DNA of 64,000 nt from Clostridia bacterium (GTDB lineage: Bacteria; Bacillota; Clostridia; Oscillospirales; CAG-272): contig JAFTUC010000026.1 of NCBI GenBank assembly GCA_017466445.1, positions 1-64,000 of the forward strand, in the 5' to 3' direction. Within the stretch, counting starts at the first letter, position 1. Every line of letters starts with the position of its first letter. This document shows, piece by piece, positions 54,395 through 64,000 of the stretch. Under the pieces are notes generated by a model that was not told where the DNA came from, did no database searches, and was given only the letters and a program-made list of their open reading frames with translations. A program made the translations under genes and the position numbers.

Positions 54395-56101
54395 GTGCTC
54401 GCGTCAATGCATATAGAAAATATAGCGGTCATAAAGAGGCTTGACGTTGATTTTTCGGACGGATTTTCCGCACTTACGGGAGAAACGGGTGCGGGAAAAT
54501 CGATACTCATAGATTCACTCAGTATGCTTCTCGGAGCGAAGACAGAGCGTGATCTCGTGCGTGCGGGAGAAAGCAGCGCAAGTGTTTCTGCTGTCTTCTC
54601 GGATATCTCACCCGCGGTCGTAAAAAAACTTGAGGAGCTTGGGATCGCTCCCGATGAGGAGGGCTGTGTCTTTATTCAAAGAACTGTCAGCGCCGACGGA
54701 AAATCGAGATCGAAGATAAACGGTACCACCTATCCGCTCTCTCTGCTGAGAGAGGTCGGAGCGCATCTTGTAAATATACACGGTCAGCTTGACAGCAGGG
54801 ATATATTCGATGAAAAGACCTATATAGGACTTGTCGATTCGTATGCGTCACTCGAGTCCCTTCGCGCCGAGTATGCAAGCGTATATCATAAAATGTCGGA
54901 AGCGCTTTCCGAAATCGAGCGTCTTTCGAGGGATGAAAGAGATAAGGAACGCAGGCTTGAGCTGCTTGCTTATCAGATAAACGATATAAGTGCGGCAGAG
55001 CTTCGGCACGGCGAGGAGGAAGAGCTCGAAAACGAGAAAAAACTGATAAAAAATTTCAGACAGATGTCAAAGCAGGTAAATACGGTATACCGCGCTCTTT
55101 ATAAAAACGATAAGGGAATGTCGGCATCAAGACTTGTCGATATAGCGCGCGATGCGCTTGAGAGCGTATCCGATCTCGTTCCCGATGCTACGCAGCTCGC
55201 GGAGCGGCTTTCTGAGATCAGCTTTGAAATGGAGCATATTGCGGAAAGCGTTCTTTCGTCTCTTCCGAGCGAGAGCAGTGATCCCGAGCGACGTCTTGAC
55301 GATATCGAGAACAGACTCGATCTTATCCATAAGCTTAAGCGTAAATACGGAAGCAATGTTGACGAGATACTTTCGTTTCTTGATAAAGCGAGGGATGAGT
55401 ATGATGAGATCCTTCTCTCGGACGATCGCATAAAGGAGCTGGAAGGTAGTGTCGCTGCTTTGCGTAAGGAAGCGCTGGGGCTCGCCTCCCGGCTTTCGGA
55501 AAAGCGTCGAAGGGCAGCGGAGGAGCTTTCCGAAAAGATCGGCTCTGAGATACGTTTCCTTGATATGGAAAAGGTGAAGTTCATAGTTGATATATCCGCG
55601 CTTACCGATCAAGACGGAGAGCCTTTGTTTACAAGGGACGGAACAGATAAGGTCTCATTTTTGATCTCAACGAATCCGGGCGAGACGCCTAAATCTCTTG
55701 CGAAAATAGCGTCCGGCGGAGAAGCGGCGAGAATACTTCTCGCTATAAAATGCGTGCTTACGAGTGCCGACGATACCGAGACGCTTATCTTCGATGAGAT
55801 AGATACTGGTGTGTCGGGAAAGACATCCGAAAAGATTGGAGTCAAGATGAGAGAGCTCGGAGAAAATATGCAGATACTTTCCATAACCCACTCGGCACAG
55901 GTCGCCTCAAATGCGCGTACGCATTACCGTATAAAGAAAAACACGGTGGACGGACGCGCGGAAACCGAGCTCGTTATGCTTGATAAAAACGGACGTATCG
56001 ATGAGATATCGAGGATAATGGGCGGAATAAACATTACCGAAAAAATAAGGGAATCCGCAAAGGAAATGCTTGAAAATGCGGAAAACTTTAAAATAAGATA
56101 A
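54395..56101 (+). CDS. recN: DNA repair protein RecN
   Basis: A 568-residue SMC-like ATPase. [19 protein letters not shown] (about residues 30-48) is Walker A, a coiled-coil arm spans about 170-370, and [15 protein letters not shown] (signature) and [11 protein letters not shown] (Walker B) follow. It acts early in double-strand-break repair, tethering ends. The start is a GTG at 54395, 6 bp after GGGAGGCGAG; an in-frame ATG 4 codons later is an alternative. It follows argR by 41 bp. Confidence 0.95.
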   Translation: MLASMHIENIAVIKRLDVDFSDGFSALTGETGAGKSILIDSLSMLLGAKTERDLVRAGESSASVSAVFSDISPAVVKKLEELGIAPDEEGCVFIQRTVSADGKSRSKINGTTYPLSLLREVGAHLVNIHGQLDSRDIFDEKTYIGLVDSYASLESLRAEYASVYHKMSEALSEIERLSRDERDKERRLELLAYQINDISAAELRHGEEEELENEKKLIKNFRQMSKQVNTVYRALYKNDKGMSASRLVDIARDALESVSDLVPDATQLAERLSEISFEMEHIAESVLSSLPSESSDPERRLDDIENRLDLIHKLKRKYGSNVDEILSFLDKARDEYDEILLSDDRIKELEGSVAALRKEALGLASRLSEKRRRAAEELSEKIGSEIRFLDMEKVKFIVDISALTDQDGEPLFTRDGTDKVSFLISTNPGETPKSLAKIASGGEAARILLAIKCVLTSADDTETLIFDEIDTGVSGKTSEKIGVKMRELGENMQILSITHSAQVASNARTHYRIKKNTVDGRAETELVMLDKNGRIDEISRIMGGINITEKIRESAKEMLENAENFKIR

Positions 56102-56121
56102 AAAACAAAGGAGTAATAGAC

Positions 56122-57351
56122 ATGACACTTTACGAAGAACTCAAGGCGCGCGGTCTCGTTGCGCAGGTTACTGACGAGGAGGAGATCGCAGACCTTATAA
56201 ATAACGGAAAGGCGACCTTCTATATTGGATTTGACCCTACCGCAGACTCTCTTACGGCAGGTCATTTTATGGCGCTGACTCTTATGAAGAGACTTCAGGA
56301 TGCGGGCAACAGACCGATCGCTCTCGTAGGCGGCGGAACCGGTATGATAGGTGACCCCTCCGGTAGAACCGATATGAGAAAGATGATGACAAAGGAGATA
56401 GTTGATCATAACTGCGAATGCTTTAAAAAGCAGATGAGCCGTTTTATCGATTTCTCCGACGGCAAGGCTCTTATGGTAAATAACGGAGATTGGCTTCTTG
56501 CACTCAATTACGTTGAGTTCCTGCGCGACGTTGGACCTCATTTCAGCGTAAATAAGATGCTTTCCGCGGAATGCTATAAGCAGAGACTCGAAAAGGGACT
56601 TTCCTTCCTTGAATTCAACTATATGCTCATGCAGAGCTACGACTTCTACGAGCTCTTCCAAAGATACGGCTGTAACCTCCAGTGCGGCGGAGACGACCAG
56701 TGGTCGAATATGCTCGGAGGCACCGAGCTTATAAGACGTAAGCTCGGAAAGGACGCGTACGCTCTTACGATCACTTTGCTTTGCGACTCTAACGGTAATA
56801 AGATGGGTAAGACCGCAGGTAACGCGGTATGGCTTGACGCTGAGAAGACCTCGCCGTATGACTTCTTCCAGTATTGGCGTAACGTCGGAGACGCTGACGT
56901 CATAAAATGTATAAAGATGCTTACCTTCCTTCCTCTCGATCAGATCGCGGAGATGGAATCCTGGGAGGGCGCTCAGCTCAACCGCGCAAAGGAGATCCTC
57001 GCTTATGAGCTCACAAAGCTCGTACACGGTGAAGAGGAGGCAGAAAAGGCACTTGGCGCCGCAAGATCTCTCTTCGGAGCGGGTAACGCCTCTGAGGATA
57101 TGCCCACCACAGAGCTCAGCGCAGAGGATTTTACCGACGGCAGGATCACCGTTATCGGTATGATGCTCAAATCAAAGCTCGCTTCCTCGGGAAGAGACGC
57201 AAGAACCCTTATCTCTCAGGGCGGAATCGCTCTTTGCGATGAAAAGGTAACCGATATGACCGCTTCGGTCTCAGTTGAAGATTTCGACGGTAAGGATATC
57301 GTTATAAAGAAGGGTAAGAAGATACACCACAGATTCGTTTTGAATAAGTAA
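56122..57351 (+). CDS. tyrS: Tyrosyl-tRNA synthetase
   Basis: A 409-residue class I synthetase. [17 protein letters not shown] (about residues 34-50) is the HIGH-type motif, KMGKTAG (about 228-234) is the KMSKS-type loop, and [10 protein letters not shown] binds tyrosine. A C-terminal S4 domain (about 340-409) contacts the tRNA. CAAAGGAG lies upstream. No T-box leader was found in the 20 bp before the gene, so it is expressed with recN. Codons are strongly biased, as expected for high expression. Confidence 0.96.
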   Translation: MTLYEELKARGLVAQVTDEEEIADLINNGKATFYIGFDPTADSLTAGHFMALTLMKRLQDAGNRPIALVGGGTGMIGDPSGRTDMRKMMTKEIVDHNCECFKKQMSRFIDFSDGKALMVNNGDWLLALNYVEFLRDVGPHFSVNKMLSAECYKQRLEKGLSFLEFNYMLMQSYDFYELFQRYGCNLQCGGDDQWSNMLGGTELIRRKLGKDAYALTITLLCDSNGNKMGKTAGNAVWLDAEKTSPYDFFQYWRNVGDADVIKCIKMLTFLPLDQIAEMESWEGAQLNRAKEILAYELTKLVHGEEEAEKALGAARSLFGAGNASEDMPTTELSAEDFTDGRITVIGMMLKSKLASSGRDARTLISQGGIALCDEKVTDMTASVSVEDFDGKDIVIKKGKKIHHRFVLNK

Positions 57352-57379
57352 CGAAATAGATAAAAAGGCGGAATATCCG

Positions 57380-58306
57380 ATGAACTTGACAGAAAAGAAA
57401 ATATTTTGGCAGAAACTCTGCGAGCTTTCGGATAAGGGAGCTCTTACTTATGCTGAAGGTGAGACCGTCGCGCCCTATACTACGTTCAAAATAGGCGGAA
57501 AGGCCGATCTTATCATAAAAGTGCTTTCAAGGGATGCGCTTGCCGAGATCGTCGGTGCGGCACAAAGAGAAAACGTGAAATTCTGCGTCATCGGGAACGG
57601 AAGTAACGTTCTGTTCCCCGATGAGCAGTATGACGGCGCCGTCATAGTCACAACGGGGATAAATTCCTGCCTTGTCGACGGAAACAGGATAATTGCCGAT
57701 TGCGGATACTCCTTCACCTCTCTTGCCGTGCAGGCGCAAAAGGCGGGTCTTACGGGACTTGAATTTGCGTACGGTATTCCGGGAAGCGTCGGAGGCGCCG
57801 TGTATATGAATGCGGGCGCATACGACGGAGAAATCTCCTTTGTTGTAAAAAAGACCTTTTATTATGACTCTGTAAACGATATGCTCGGCTGCTTTGAAGG
57901 TGATGAAAATCACTTCGGATACAGAGAAAGCGTTTATCAGGAAAGAGATGGACTTATCATCCTCGGAGCTGAATTTCTTCTGGAAAAAGGAGATAAAGAT
58001 GCTATTTCTGAAAAAATGCAGGGATTTATGAACGCAAGAAGAGAAAAGCAGCCCCTTGAATATCCGAGTGCGGGAAGCACCTTCAAGCGTGCCCCCGGGC
58101 ATTATACCGGTAAGCTTATACAGGATGCGGGCATGAAGGGATATTCGGTAGGCGGAGCACAGGTATCGGAAAAGCACGCCGGTTTCGTTATAAATAAGGG
58201 CGGTGCGACATCTTCCGACGTAAAGGAGCTCGTTTCACGCGTTAAAAAGGCCGTCTTGCAGTCGAGCGGTGTCAGTATCGAGTGCGAGATAAGAATAATA
58301 GAATAA
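57380..58306 (+). CDS. murB: UDP-N-acetylenolpyruvoylglucosamine reductase
   Basis: A 308-residue flavoprotein of the shorter, type II form. YTTFKIGGKADL and CVIGNGSNVLF bind FAD, and GLEFAYGIPGSVGGAVYMNAGAY is the central signature. PLEYPSAGSTFKRAPGH holds the catalytic Ser. It completes UDP-N-acetylmuramate synthesis. AAAGGCGG precedes the ATG. The next gene is whiA; rapZ and yvcK, which stand between them in many Bacillota, are not present here. Confidence 0.95.
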   Translation: MNLTEKKIFWQKLCELSDKGALTYAEGETVAPYTTFKIGGKADLIIKVLSRDALAEIVGAAQRENVKFCVIGNGSNVLFPDEQYDGAVIVTTGINSCLVDGNRIIADCGYSFTSLAVQAQKAGLTGLEFAYGIPGSVGGAVYMNAGAYDGEISFVVKKTFYYDSVNDMLGCFEGDENHFGYRESVYQERDGLIILGAEFLLEKGDKDAISEKMQGFMNARREKQPLEYPSAGSTFKRAPGHYTGKLIQDAGMKGYSVGGAQVSEKHAGFVINKGGATSSDVKELVSRVKKAVLQSSGVSIECEIRIIE

Positions 58307-58325
58307 AGCGAAAGGAAACGGAAAA

Positions 58326-59222
58326 ATGTCCTTTTCTTCCGACGTAAGGACCGCGGTAAGTGCGGTCAATATAAAGAGACCGTGCTGCAGGGCGGCGACT
58401 CTGTACGGTATGCTTTTTTCCCTTAATGAATTTAAGGGCGCGCCGCTTAATTTTACTACCGACAACGAATCGGTCGCCAATCTCTTTACAGCGATGATGC
58501 GCTCGGTCTTCGGTACAAGAGTCACCTTTACCGAGGGAGAGCGTCTCTCAAGAAGAAGGGAAGCGCAAAAATTTTACAGACTCGATTATCCCGGACTTGA
58601 TATAATGAACTCGATAAACGAGCGATTTTCAAGCGAAAAGATAATAAATGATAGTCTGCTTACCTGCGAGGGATGCTCGGGCGCGTTTCTCAGAGGACTC
58701 TTTCTTTCCTCGGGAACTATAACCGATCCGAAAAGCGGATATCATCTCGAATTTTCGGTCTCGAACGATAAAAAATGCTTTTCTCTTATGGAATATTTTA
58801 CCGAGCTTTCCTTTCCCGCAAGACGTACCGTAAGGCGCGGAGTCTCATCTCTTTATATGAAGGAGAGCGAGAGCATCGAGGACTTTATGACATATATAGG
58901 AGCGGCTCAGGCATCTCTTTCGATAATGAATGCCAAGATAATGCGCGATATAAGAAATAACGTCAATCGAAGGATGAACTGCGATGCGGCGAATATTTAT
59001 AAGACGACGGGCGCCGCAACGGGTCAGATACATGCGATAAAGCATCTTATGGATACGGGAAGGTTCGACTTCTTGCCCGATCAGCTCAAGGTTACCGCGA
59101 GGCTGAGGCTCGATAATCCGCAGGCGTCGCTTGAGGAGCTTGCGCAGCTTCACGAGGGAAATATAAGTAAGTCGGGAGTCAGCCATAGGCTTGCAAAAAT
59201 AGTGGATTTTGATAAAAAGTAA
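58326..59222 (+). CDS. whiA: WhiA family DNA-binding protein
   Basis: 298 residues: an N-terminal part with a degenerate LAGLIDADG homing-endonuclease fold (SFSSDVRTAVSAV, CCRAATLYGMLFS, FLRGLFLSSGTITDPKSGYHLEF) and a C-terminal helix-turn-helix (NPQASLEELAQLHEGNISKSGVSHRL). WhiA influences cell division, chromosome segregation and, in Actinobacteria, sporulation. It lies 19 bp after murB, with GAAAGGA before the ATG. Confidence 0.93.
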   Translation: MSFSSDVRTAVSAVNIKRPCCRAATLYGMLFSLNEFKGAPLNFTTDNESVANLFTAMMRSVFGTRVTFTEGERLSRRREAQKFYRLDYPGLDIMNSINERFSSEKIINDSLLTCEGCSGAFLRGLFLSSGTITDPKSGYHLEFSVSNDKKCFSLMEYFTELSFPARRTVRRGVSSLYMKESESIEDFMTYIGAAQASLSIMNAKIMRDIRNNVNRRMNCDAANIYKTTGAATGQIHAIKHLMDTGRFDFLPDQLKVTARLRLDNPQASLEELAQLHEGNISKSGVSHRLAKIVDFDKK

Positions 59223-59248
59223 TTTTACTGAAAGGAACGGTGCGTGGC

Positions 59249-62200
59249 ATGAGCGATTTTGTACATCTTCATCTTCATAGCGAATACAGTCTGCTCGACG
59301 GTGCGTGCCGTGTTTCGGAGATACCGAAAAAGGCAAAGGAGCTCGGACAGAGCGCCGTTGCCATAACCGACCACGGAGTTATGTATGGAGCGGTCGCCTT
59401 CTATAAGGCGTGCAAGGATGAGGGAATAAAGCCGATAATCGGATGCGAGGTCTATCTTGCACAGGGAAGTCGGTTTGATAAAAAGCATACGGGAAGATAT
59501 TTTAATACTCATCTCGTACTGCTCGTTAAAAATGAAATCGGATATAAGAATCTTTCGTATCTTGTCTCCTCCTCCTTTACCGACGGCTTTTACGTAAAGC
59601 CGAGGATCGATCTCGAGATACTCGAAAAACACAGCGAGGGTCTCGTTTGCCTTACAGGATGCCTTTCGGGATATATGGCAAGAGCTGTTCTTGCCGACGA
59701 GACAGACGAGGCGGAGCGATTCGCTCTTCGCCTTAAAGCCATGTTCGGGGACGATCTCTATATAGAGCTTCAGGATCACGGACTTGCCGATCAGAAAAAA
59801 ACGGTAGATGTCCTCGCGTCCATAGCGAAAAAGCATTCTATAGGCATAGTTGCAACAAACGATACTCACTACATTTCGAAATCGGATGCAAAGGTGCAGT
59901 CGATACTTGTTTGCGTTCAGACGGGAAACAAGCTGTCGGATGATAATCCTCTCGGATTTGAGACGGAGGAATTTTATCTTAAAAGCGCCGATGAGATGCA
60001 TACTGTCTTCTCAAAATATCCCGAGGCTATCGAAAATACGGTAAAGATAGCCGAAAAATGCAATTATGATTTCGAGTTCGGAAGGCTTAAGCTTCCGACC
60101 TATACGCCGGAGGATGGGTCTTCTCCGAAAGATTTTCTCAAAAAGCTTACCTACGAGGGATACGAAAAGAAAAAAGCAGAGGGAAAGATAGTATTTACCG
60201 AAAAGCATACCGAGGATGACTATAAGGCAAGGATACTTTACGAGCTTCTTATGATAGAAAAGATGGGATATTCGCAGTATTATCTCATCGTGCGCGATTT
60301 CGTAAATTACGCGAAGGAGCACGGAATACAGACGGGTCCGGGGCGTGGATCGGGAGCGGGAAGTCTCGTTGCGTATCTTATCGGTATAACCGACGTTGAT
60401 TCTATAAGATACGAGCTTCTCTTTGAAAGATTTTTGAATCCCGAAAGAGTCAGTATGCCTGATTTTGATATAGATTTCTGCTATATCAGACGTGATGAGG
60501 TCATAAGATACGTTATATCAAGATACGGAGAGGATCATGTTTCTCAGATAATAACCTTCGGAACGCTTGCCGCAAGAGCGGCAGTTCGCGACGTCGGACG
60601 TGTTCTCGGAATGCCCTACGACGACGTTGATAAGATATCGAAGATGATACCGAGAGACATCGGTATGACGCTTGCCGATGCACTTAAAACAAGCAATGAT
60701 CTTGCCGAGGCGTATGCGGGAAGCGTTGAAGTGAAGACCCTTATAGATTACGCCGTAAAGATAGAGGGAATGCCGAGGCATTCGTCTACGCACGCGGCGG
60801 GAGTCGTTATAACCGAGGAGCCGGTCTCATCTTACCTGCCGCTCGCACTGAGCGGAGATACGGTGGTCACGCAGTTCGATATGGATACCGTGGCAAATCT
60901 CGGACTTCTCAAATTCGACTTTCTTGCCCTCAGAAACCTTACGATAATAGCGGATGCAGAGGAAGAGATAAGAAAGACAGAACCCGGATTTTCTGTCGAG
61001 GCTCTCTCTCTTGATGATCCCGAAACGTACGAGCTCTTCTCTCAGGGTAAAACAGAGGGCGTGTTCCAGTTTGAATCTCCGGGTATAAAGAGACTTCTCA
61101 TAAATATGAAGCCTAAAAATATCGAGGATATAATGCTCGCGCTTTCTCTCTACCGACCGGGACCGATGGATTCTATACCCAAATTCCTCGAAAACAGGAG
61201 AAATCACTCAAAGATCACCTATAAGACCGAGCAACTTCGCGATATTCTCGAAAACACCTCGGGTTGTATAATATATCAGGAGCAGGTCATGCAGATCTGC
61301 CGCAAGATAGCAAATTATTCGTACGGAAAGGCGGATACCGTGCGCCGTGCCATGTCCAAGAAGAAAAGCGAGGAGATGGAAAAGGAAAGGGAGACCTTTG
61401 TCAGGGGCGCGGCGGATAATTTTATCTCAAACGAGACCGCTAACGAGATCTTCGATGAGATGGTAAGCTTTGCGAAATACGCTTTCAATAAGTCGCATGC
61501 GGCAGCGTATTCGATAACATCGTACAGAACGGCGTACCTTAAGGTGCACTATCCCGCGCAGTATTATGCGGCTCTGCTTAGCTCTGTTATGGGAAATACA
61601 CCCAAAATGTCAGAGTATATAGTCGATGCACGCAAAATGGGTCTTAAGGTGCTGCCTCCCGATATAAATGAAAGCAGATCGGGATTTACCGTAAGCGGAG
61701 ATAAGATACGCTTCGGACTTGCGGCGGTCAAGGGAGTCGGTGATGCCTTTGCACGGCAGGTGAGAGCTGTGCGCGAGAACGGACCCTTTACCTCGTTTGG
61801 CGATTTTGTTGACAGAATGACGGGAAGGGAGCTTAACAGACAGTCTCTGCTCGCTCTTGTAAGCGTCGGAGCCTTTGACTCGCTCGGAACTGCGAGAAGC
61901 TCGCTTGTTGAAGCGCTTGATATCGTTATAGAGAGCGCATCCGCGGCGAAAAGACGGAATCTTGACGGACAGCTCGATCTTTTTGCTTCGTTTTCGCAGG
62001 ATCTTGACGAAATGTCGGATTCTTCTCTTAAGTATGAATATCCGGATGTTCCCGAATATGACGCAAGAAAAAAGCTTTCGCTTGAGAAGGAATATATCGG
62101 AATATACGTCTCGGGGTCGCTGCTCGATGATTATACCGATTCTCTTTCTGCTTTGCAAACTACCGATATAATCACGATAAACAGTAGCGCAAGCGATGAA

Positions 62201-62827
62201 TCCGATATTTCCGACGGTGATGAAAGGATAAAGGACAGACAAAACGTAAATATAGCGGGAATAATCACGTCGGTAAATAAAAAGGTCACGAAAAACGGCG
62301 CCGTTATGGCGATAGCTACCCTTGAGGACAGGACCTCACAGATAAGGATACTCGTTTTTCCGGCTCTTTTTGAGAAGCTTGCGAGGTATATAGCAAATGA
62401 CGCTGTTATAGCAGTGAACGGAGACGTGTCCATGAAGGATGACGGGGGTGCCGAGATACTTGTAAGACGCATAGCGCCGATATCAAGAAACGGAGAGGGA
62501 AGTCCTGCCCATTCACAAAAAACACCTGCACCTGCTTCCACGTACGAGCATTCGAGATCTGTTTTAACTCCGATGGGTGAAAAGACGCCCGATCTTCATA
62601 ACGCTAAAAAAATATACGTAAAGCTTCCCGACCTTTCGGGAGATGTGTTCAAAAGAGCTTTTGCGATATATGAGATCTTCTGTGACGGAGCGTGTGAAAT
62701 GATACTCTACGATAGCTCAAAGGGAGAATATAAAAAGCTTCCCGGCGCTACGTTTGAGCCTACAGATAACGCATACAGACTGCTTTGCTCGATCTGCGGA
62801 AAGGAAAACGTTATAATCAAGACTTAG
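59249..62827 (+). CDS. dnaE: DNA polymerase III alpha subunit DnaE
   Basis: A 1192-residue protein with the DnaE order. The N-terminal PHP domain (1-280) has FVHLHLHSEYSLLDG and ITDHGVMYG. The polymerase core has GPGRGSGAGSLVAYL, MPDFDIDFCYIRRDEV (two catalytic Asp) and FDFLALRNLT. A helix-hairpin-helix follows, then an OB fold (about 1010-1100; VNIAGIITSVNKK). Low-GC Bacillota also use PolC, with DnaE extending primers on the lagging strand. The ATG at 59249 gives the usual start; a GTG at 59240 is closer to AAAGGA. It follows whiA by 26 bp and ends the long run. Confidence 0.95.
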   Translation: MSDFVHLHLHSEYSLLDGACRVSEIPKKAKELGQSAVAITDHGVMYGAVAFYKACKDEGIKPIIGCEVYLAQGSRFDKKHTGRYFNTHLVLLVKNEIGYKNLSYLVSSSFTDGFYVKPRIDLEILEKHSEGLVCLTGCLSGYMARAVLADETDEAERFALRLKAMFGDDLYIELQDHGLADQKKTVDVLASIAKKHSIGIVATNDTHYISKSDAKVQSILVCVQTGNKLSDDNPLGFETEEFYLKSADEMHTVFSKYPEAIENTVKIAEKCNYDFEFGRLKLPTYTPEDGSSPKDFLKKLTYEGYEKKKAEGKIVFTEKHTEDDYKARILYELLMIEKMGYSQYYLIVRDFVNYAKEHGIQTGPGRGSGAGSLVAYLIGITDVDSIRYELLFERFLNPERVSMPDFDIDFCYIRRDEVIRYVISRYGEDHVSQIITFGTLAARAAVRDVGRVLGMPYDDVDKISKMIPRDIGMTLADALKTSNDLAEAYAGSVEVKTLIDYAVKIEGMPRHSSTHAAGVVITEEPVSSYLPLALSGDTVVTQFDMDTVANLGLLKFDFLALRNLTIIADAEEEIRKTEPGFSVEALSLDDPETYELFSQGKTEGVFQFESPGIKRLLINMKPKNIEDIMLALSLYRPGPMDSIPKFLENRRNHSKITYKTEQLRDILENTSGCIIYQEQVMQICRKIANYSYGKADTVRRAMSKKKSEEMEKERETFVRGAADNFISNETANEIFDEMVSFAKYAFNKSHAAAYSITSYRTAYLKVHYPAQYYAALLSSVMGNTPKMSEYIVDARKMGLKVLPPDINESRSGFTVSGDKIRFGLAAVKGVGDAFARQVRAVRENGPFTSFGDFVDRMTGRELNRQSLLALVSVGAFDSLGTARSSLVEALDIVIESASAAKRRNLDGQLDLFASFSQDLDEMSDSSLKYEYPDVPEYDARKKLSLEKEYIGIYVSGSLLDDYTDSLSALQTTDIITINSSASDESDISDGDERIKDRQNVNIAGIITSVNKKVTKNGAVMAIATLEDRTSQIRILVFPALFEKLARYIANDAVIAVNGDVSMKDDGGAEILVRRIAPISRNGEGSPAHSQKTPAPASTYEHSRSVLTPMGEKTPDLHNAKKIYVKLPDLSGDVFKRAFAIYEIFCDGACEMILYDSSKGEYKKLPGATFEPTDNAYRLLCSICGKENVIIKT

Positions 62828-62882
62828 ATCTAAGATTACTCTTTGTCCAATTATCCTCAAATAAATTTTCACAGTAATGATG

Positions 62883-62888
62883 TATAAT
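62883..62888 (+). promoter_or_regulatory. Possible -10 element for the penicillin-binding protein gene
   Basis: TATAAT stands about 85 bp before the start codon. No good -35 was seen at 16-18 bp. Confidence 0.4.
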
Positions 62889-62970
62889 AGTTTTTATAAA
62901 ATGTATCAAAGTGTGGAAATATATTTGTAGTATTCAAATCAAAGCAATTTATAGCTGAGAGGTCGTATAA

Positions 62971-64000
62971 GTGAAAAAAAAGAAAAATATTTCTGAAGAA
63001 AATCAAAAAAACAGGGAGGCCATGGGAAAGATACCGATGGTGTTTCTGAAAACGGTTCTGAAATGTATGATGGCTGTTTTCAACGTAATACTGACCGTAT
63101 GTCTTGTCGGAGCGATAGCTGCGGCTATCGTGGTTTGCGCTTTCCTTGTCTACATTGCCAATAACGTTGATTCGAGCGTTGACGATGTACTTCTTATAAC
63201 GCAGAATAACGAGCTTGCGACCCGTCTCTATTATTATGATGCAAACGGCGAGCTCGTCGAAAATACCGACGATAATATAGGCAGCGGTACGGGTGCGACG
63301 TGGGTAAATTATGAGGATATTCCGACATATTTGAGAGATGCTTTTATCGCGATCGAGGATAAGCGCTTCTGGGATCATAACGGAGTTGACTGGATAGCGA
63401 CTACACGAGCCGCGGTGACCTTCTTTGTGCCAATAGGCTCAGACCGAGGCGGATCGACCCTCACCCAGCAGCTTATAAAGAATATTACGGGTAACGACGA
63501 CTATTCGATCCAGCGAAAGATCCAGGAGATATTCAAGGCAATAAATCTCGAAAAGGAGCTTGGCGGCGATAAGACCGTAATAATAGAGCAGTACTGTAAT
63601 ATAGTTTACTTTTCGCAGGGAGCCTACGGAGTTCAGGCGGCGGCACGTACCTATTTCGGAAAGGATGCCAAGGATCTGACTCTCGTTGAATGTGCATCTC
63701 TTGCATCTATAGTACAGAATCCCGCAAGATGGGATCCCAGAGCGTATCCGGAAAATAATACGGAAAGGCGCAGGATCATACTCAAGGAAATGCTTTCTCA
63801 GGGTCTTATAACCCGTGCTGAGTACGATGAGGCGTATAATACCGAGCTCGTTCTCAGATCAAGAAGCGACGAAAATATCGAGGATACGCCAAGCGACAGT
63901 AAAAATTCGTCCTTTACCTCTTGGTATACCGATGAGGTCATAGAAGAATCTATTCGCCTGCTTATGGAGAAATACGAGGTCTCGTATGCGATAGCGGAGA
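62971..64000 (+). CDS. Class A penicillin-binding protein, N-terminal part (3' partial)
   Basis: The frame is open to the window end, so only about 343 residues are visible. A basic cytoplasmic start (KKKKNISEEN) and a membrane helix (about 40-65) precede the GT51 transglycosylase domain. FIAIEDKRFWDHNGVDW holds the catalytic Glu, and GGSTLTQQLIKNITG and QYCNIVYFSQGAYGVQAAARTYFGK are signature blocks. The transpeptidase domain must lie beyond the window. It polymerises lipid II into glycan strands. The start is a GTG at 62971, 8-9 bp after GAGAGG. Confidence 0.92.
   Translation, partial: MKKKKNISEENQKNREAMGKIPMVFLKTVLKCMMAVFNVILTVCLVGAIAAAIVVCAFLVYIANNVDSSVDDVLLITQNNELATRLYYYDANGELVENTDDNIGSGTGATWVNYEDIPTYLRDAFIAIEDKRFWDHNGVDWIATTRAAVTFFVPIGSDRGGSTLTQQLIKNITGNDDYSIQRKIQEIFKAINLEKELGGDKTVIIEQYCNIVYFSQGAYGVQAAARTYFGKDAKDLTLVECASLASIVQNPARWDPRAYPENNTERRRIILKEMLSQGLITRAEYDEAYNTELVLRSRSDENIEDTPSDSKNSSFTSWYTDEVIEESIRLLMEKYEVSYAIAE

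Noticed and set aside
55924..57027. Long antisense frame (367 codons) across recN and tyrS
   Set aside because: It covers two clearly conserved genes and its translation shows no domain features. It is explained by biased codon use of tyrS.

Overview
The window reads as a chromosome segment of a spore-forming, Gram-positive member of the Bacillota, most likely a gut-type Clostridia. Evidence includes a SpoIIID regulator, an alpha/beta small acid-soluble spore protein, a SpoIID/LytB-domain protein, WhiA, a sortase-type surface protein and purine-rich Shine-Dalgarno sites. Many promoters match TTGACA-17-TATAAT. No tRNA, rRNA, CRISPR array or intact mobile element was seen. The species cannot be named from the sequence alone.

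Layout: (1) 1-2.6 kb: the end of a sortase-anchored surface protein and an NhaC-type Na+/H+ antiporter. (2) 2.6-17.5 kb: an accessory carbohydrate region. It holds an alpha-L-rhamnosidase (GH78), two YgjV-family membrane proteins, two AraC-type regulators, an unrecognised TIM-barrel enzyme with a DMT transporter, a Gfo/Idh/MocA oxidoreductase with a sugar isomerase, a PHP phosphoesterase, an SGNH hydrolase and a GH35 beta-galactosidase. The hydrolases lack signal peptides, so they probably act on imported oligosaccharides. This region ends in an internally deleted IS3-family remnant. (3) 17.8-29.2 kb: a mixed block with a methionine-gamma-lyase-like PLP enzyme, an amidase, a TtcA-like tRNA thiolase, a VTC-type polyphosphate polymerase with its DUF4956 partner behind a candidate Pho box, a cyclophilin, an LTA-synthase-like enzyme, spoIIID, MATE-cysK and a SASP gene. 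(4) 29.3-39 kb: a housekeeping run, ligA-obg-prfA-sua5-topoisomerase A-spoIID-like. (5) 39-47 kb: a second accessory stretch with an unknown TIM-barrel protein, a structured intergenic RNA candidate that may be 6S, DUF1292, an esterase, DUF378, a parallel beta-helix protein and a DUF1700/DUF4097 pair. (6) 47-64 kb: trmB and a conserved co-directional run, nusB-M22-xseA-xseB-ispA-tlyA-nadK-argR-recN-tyrS-murB-whiA-dnaE, then a class A penicillin-binding protein cut by the window end.

The most interesting signals are three 11-bp direct repeats upstream of the polyphosphate polymerase, the twofold pairing of YgjV proteins with carbohydrate hydrolases, the structured RNA near 40.8-41.0 kb with an ATACC triple repeat upstream, a MATE gene whose conserved N-terminus has no canonical start codon, and a 23-bp tandem duplication that rewrote the C-terminus of the LTA-synthase-like protein.
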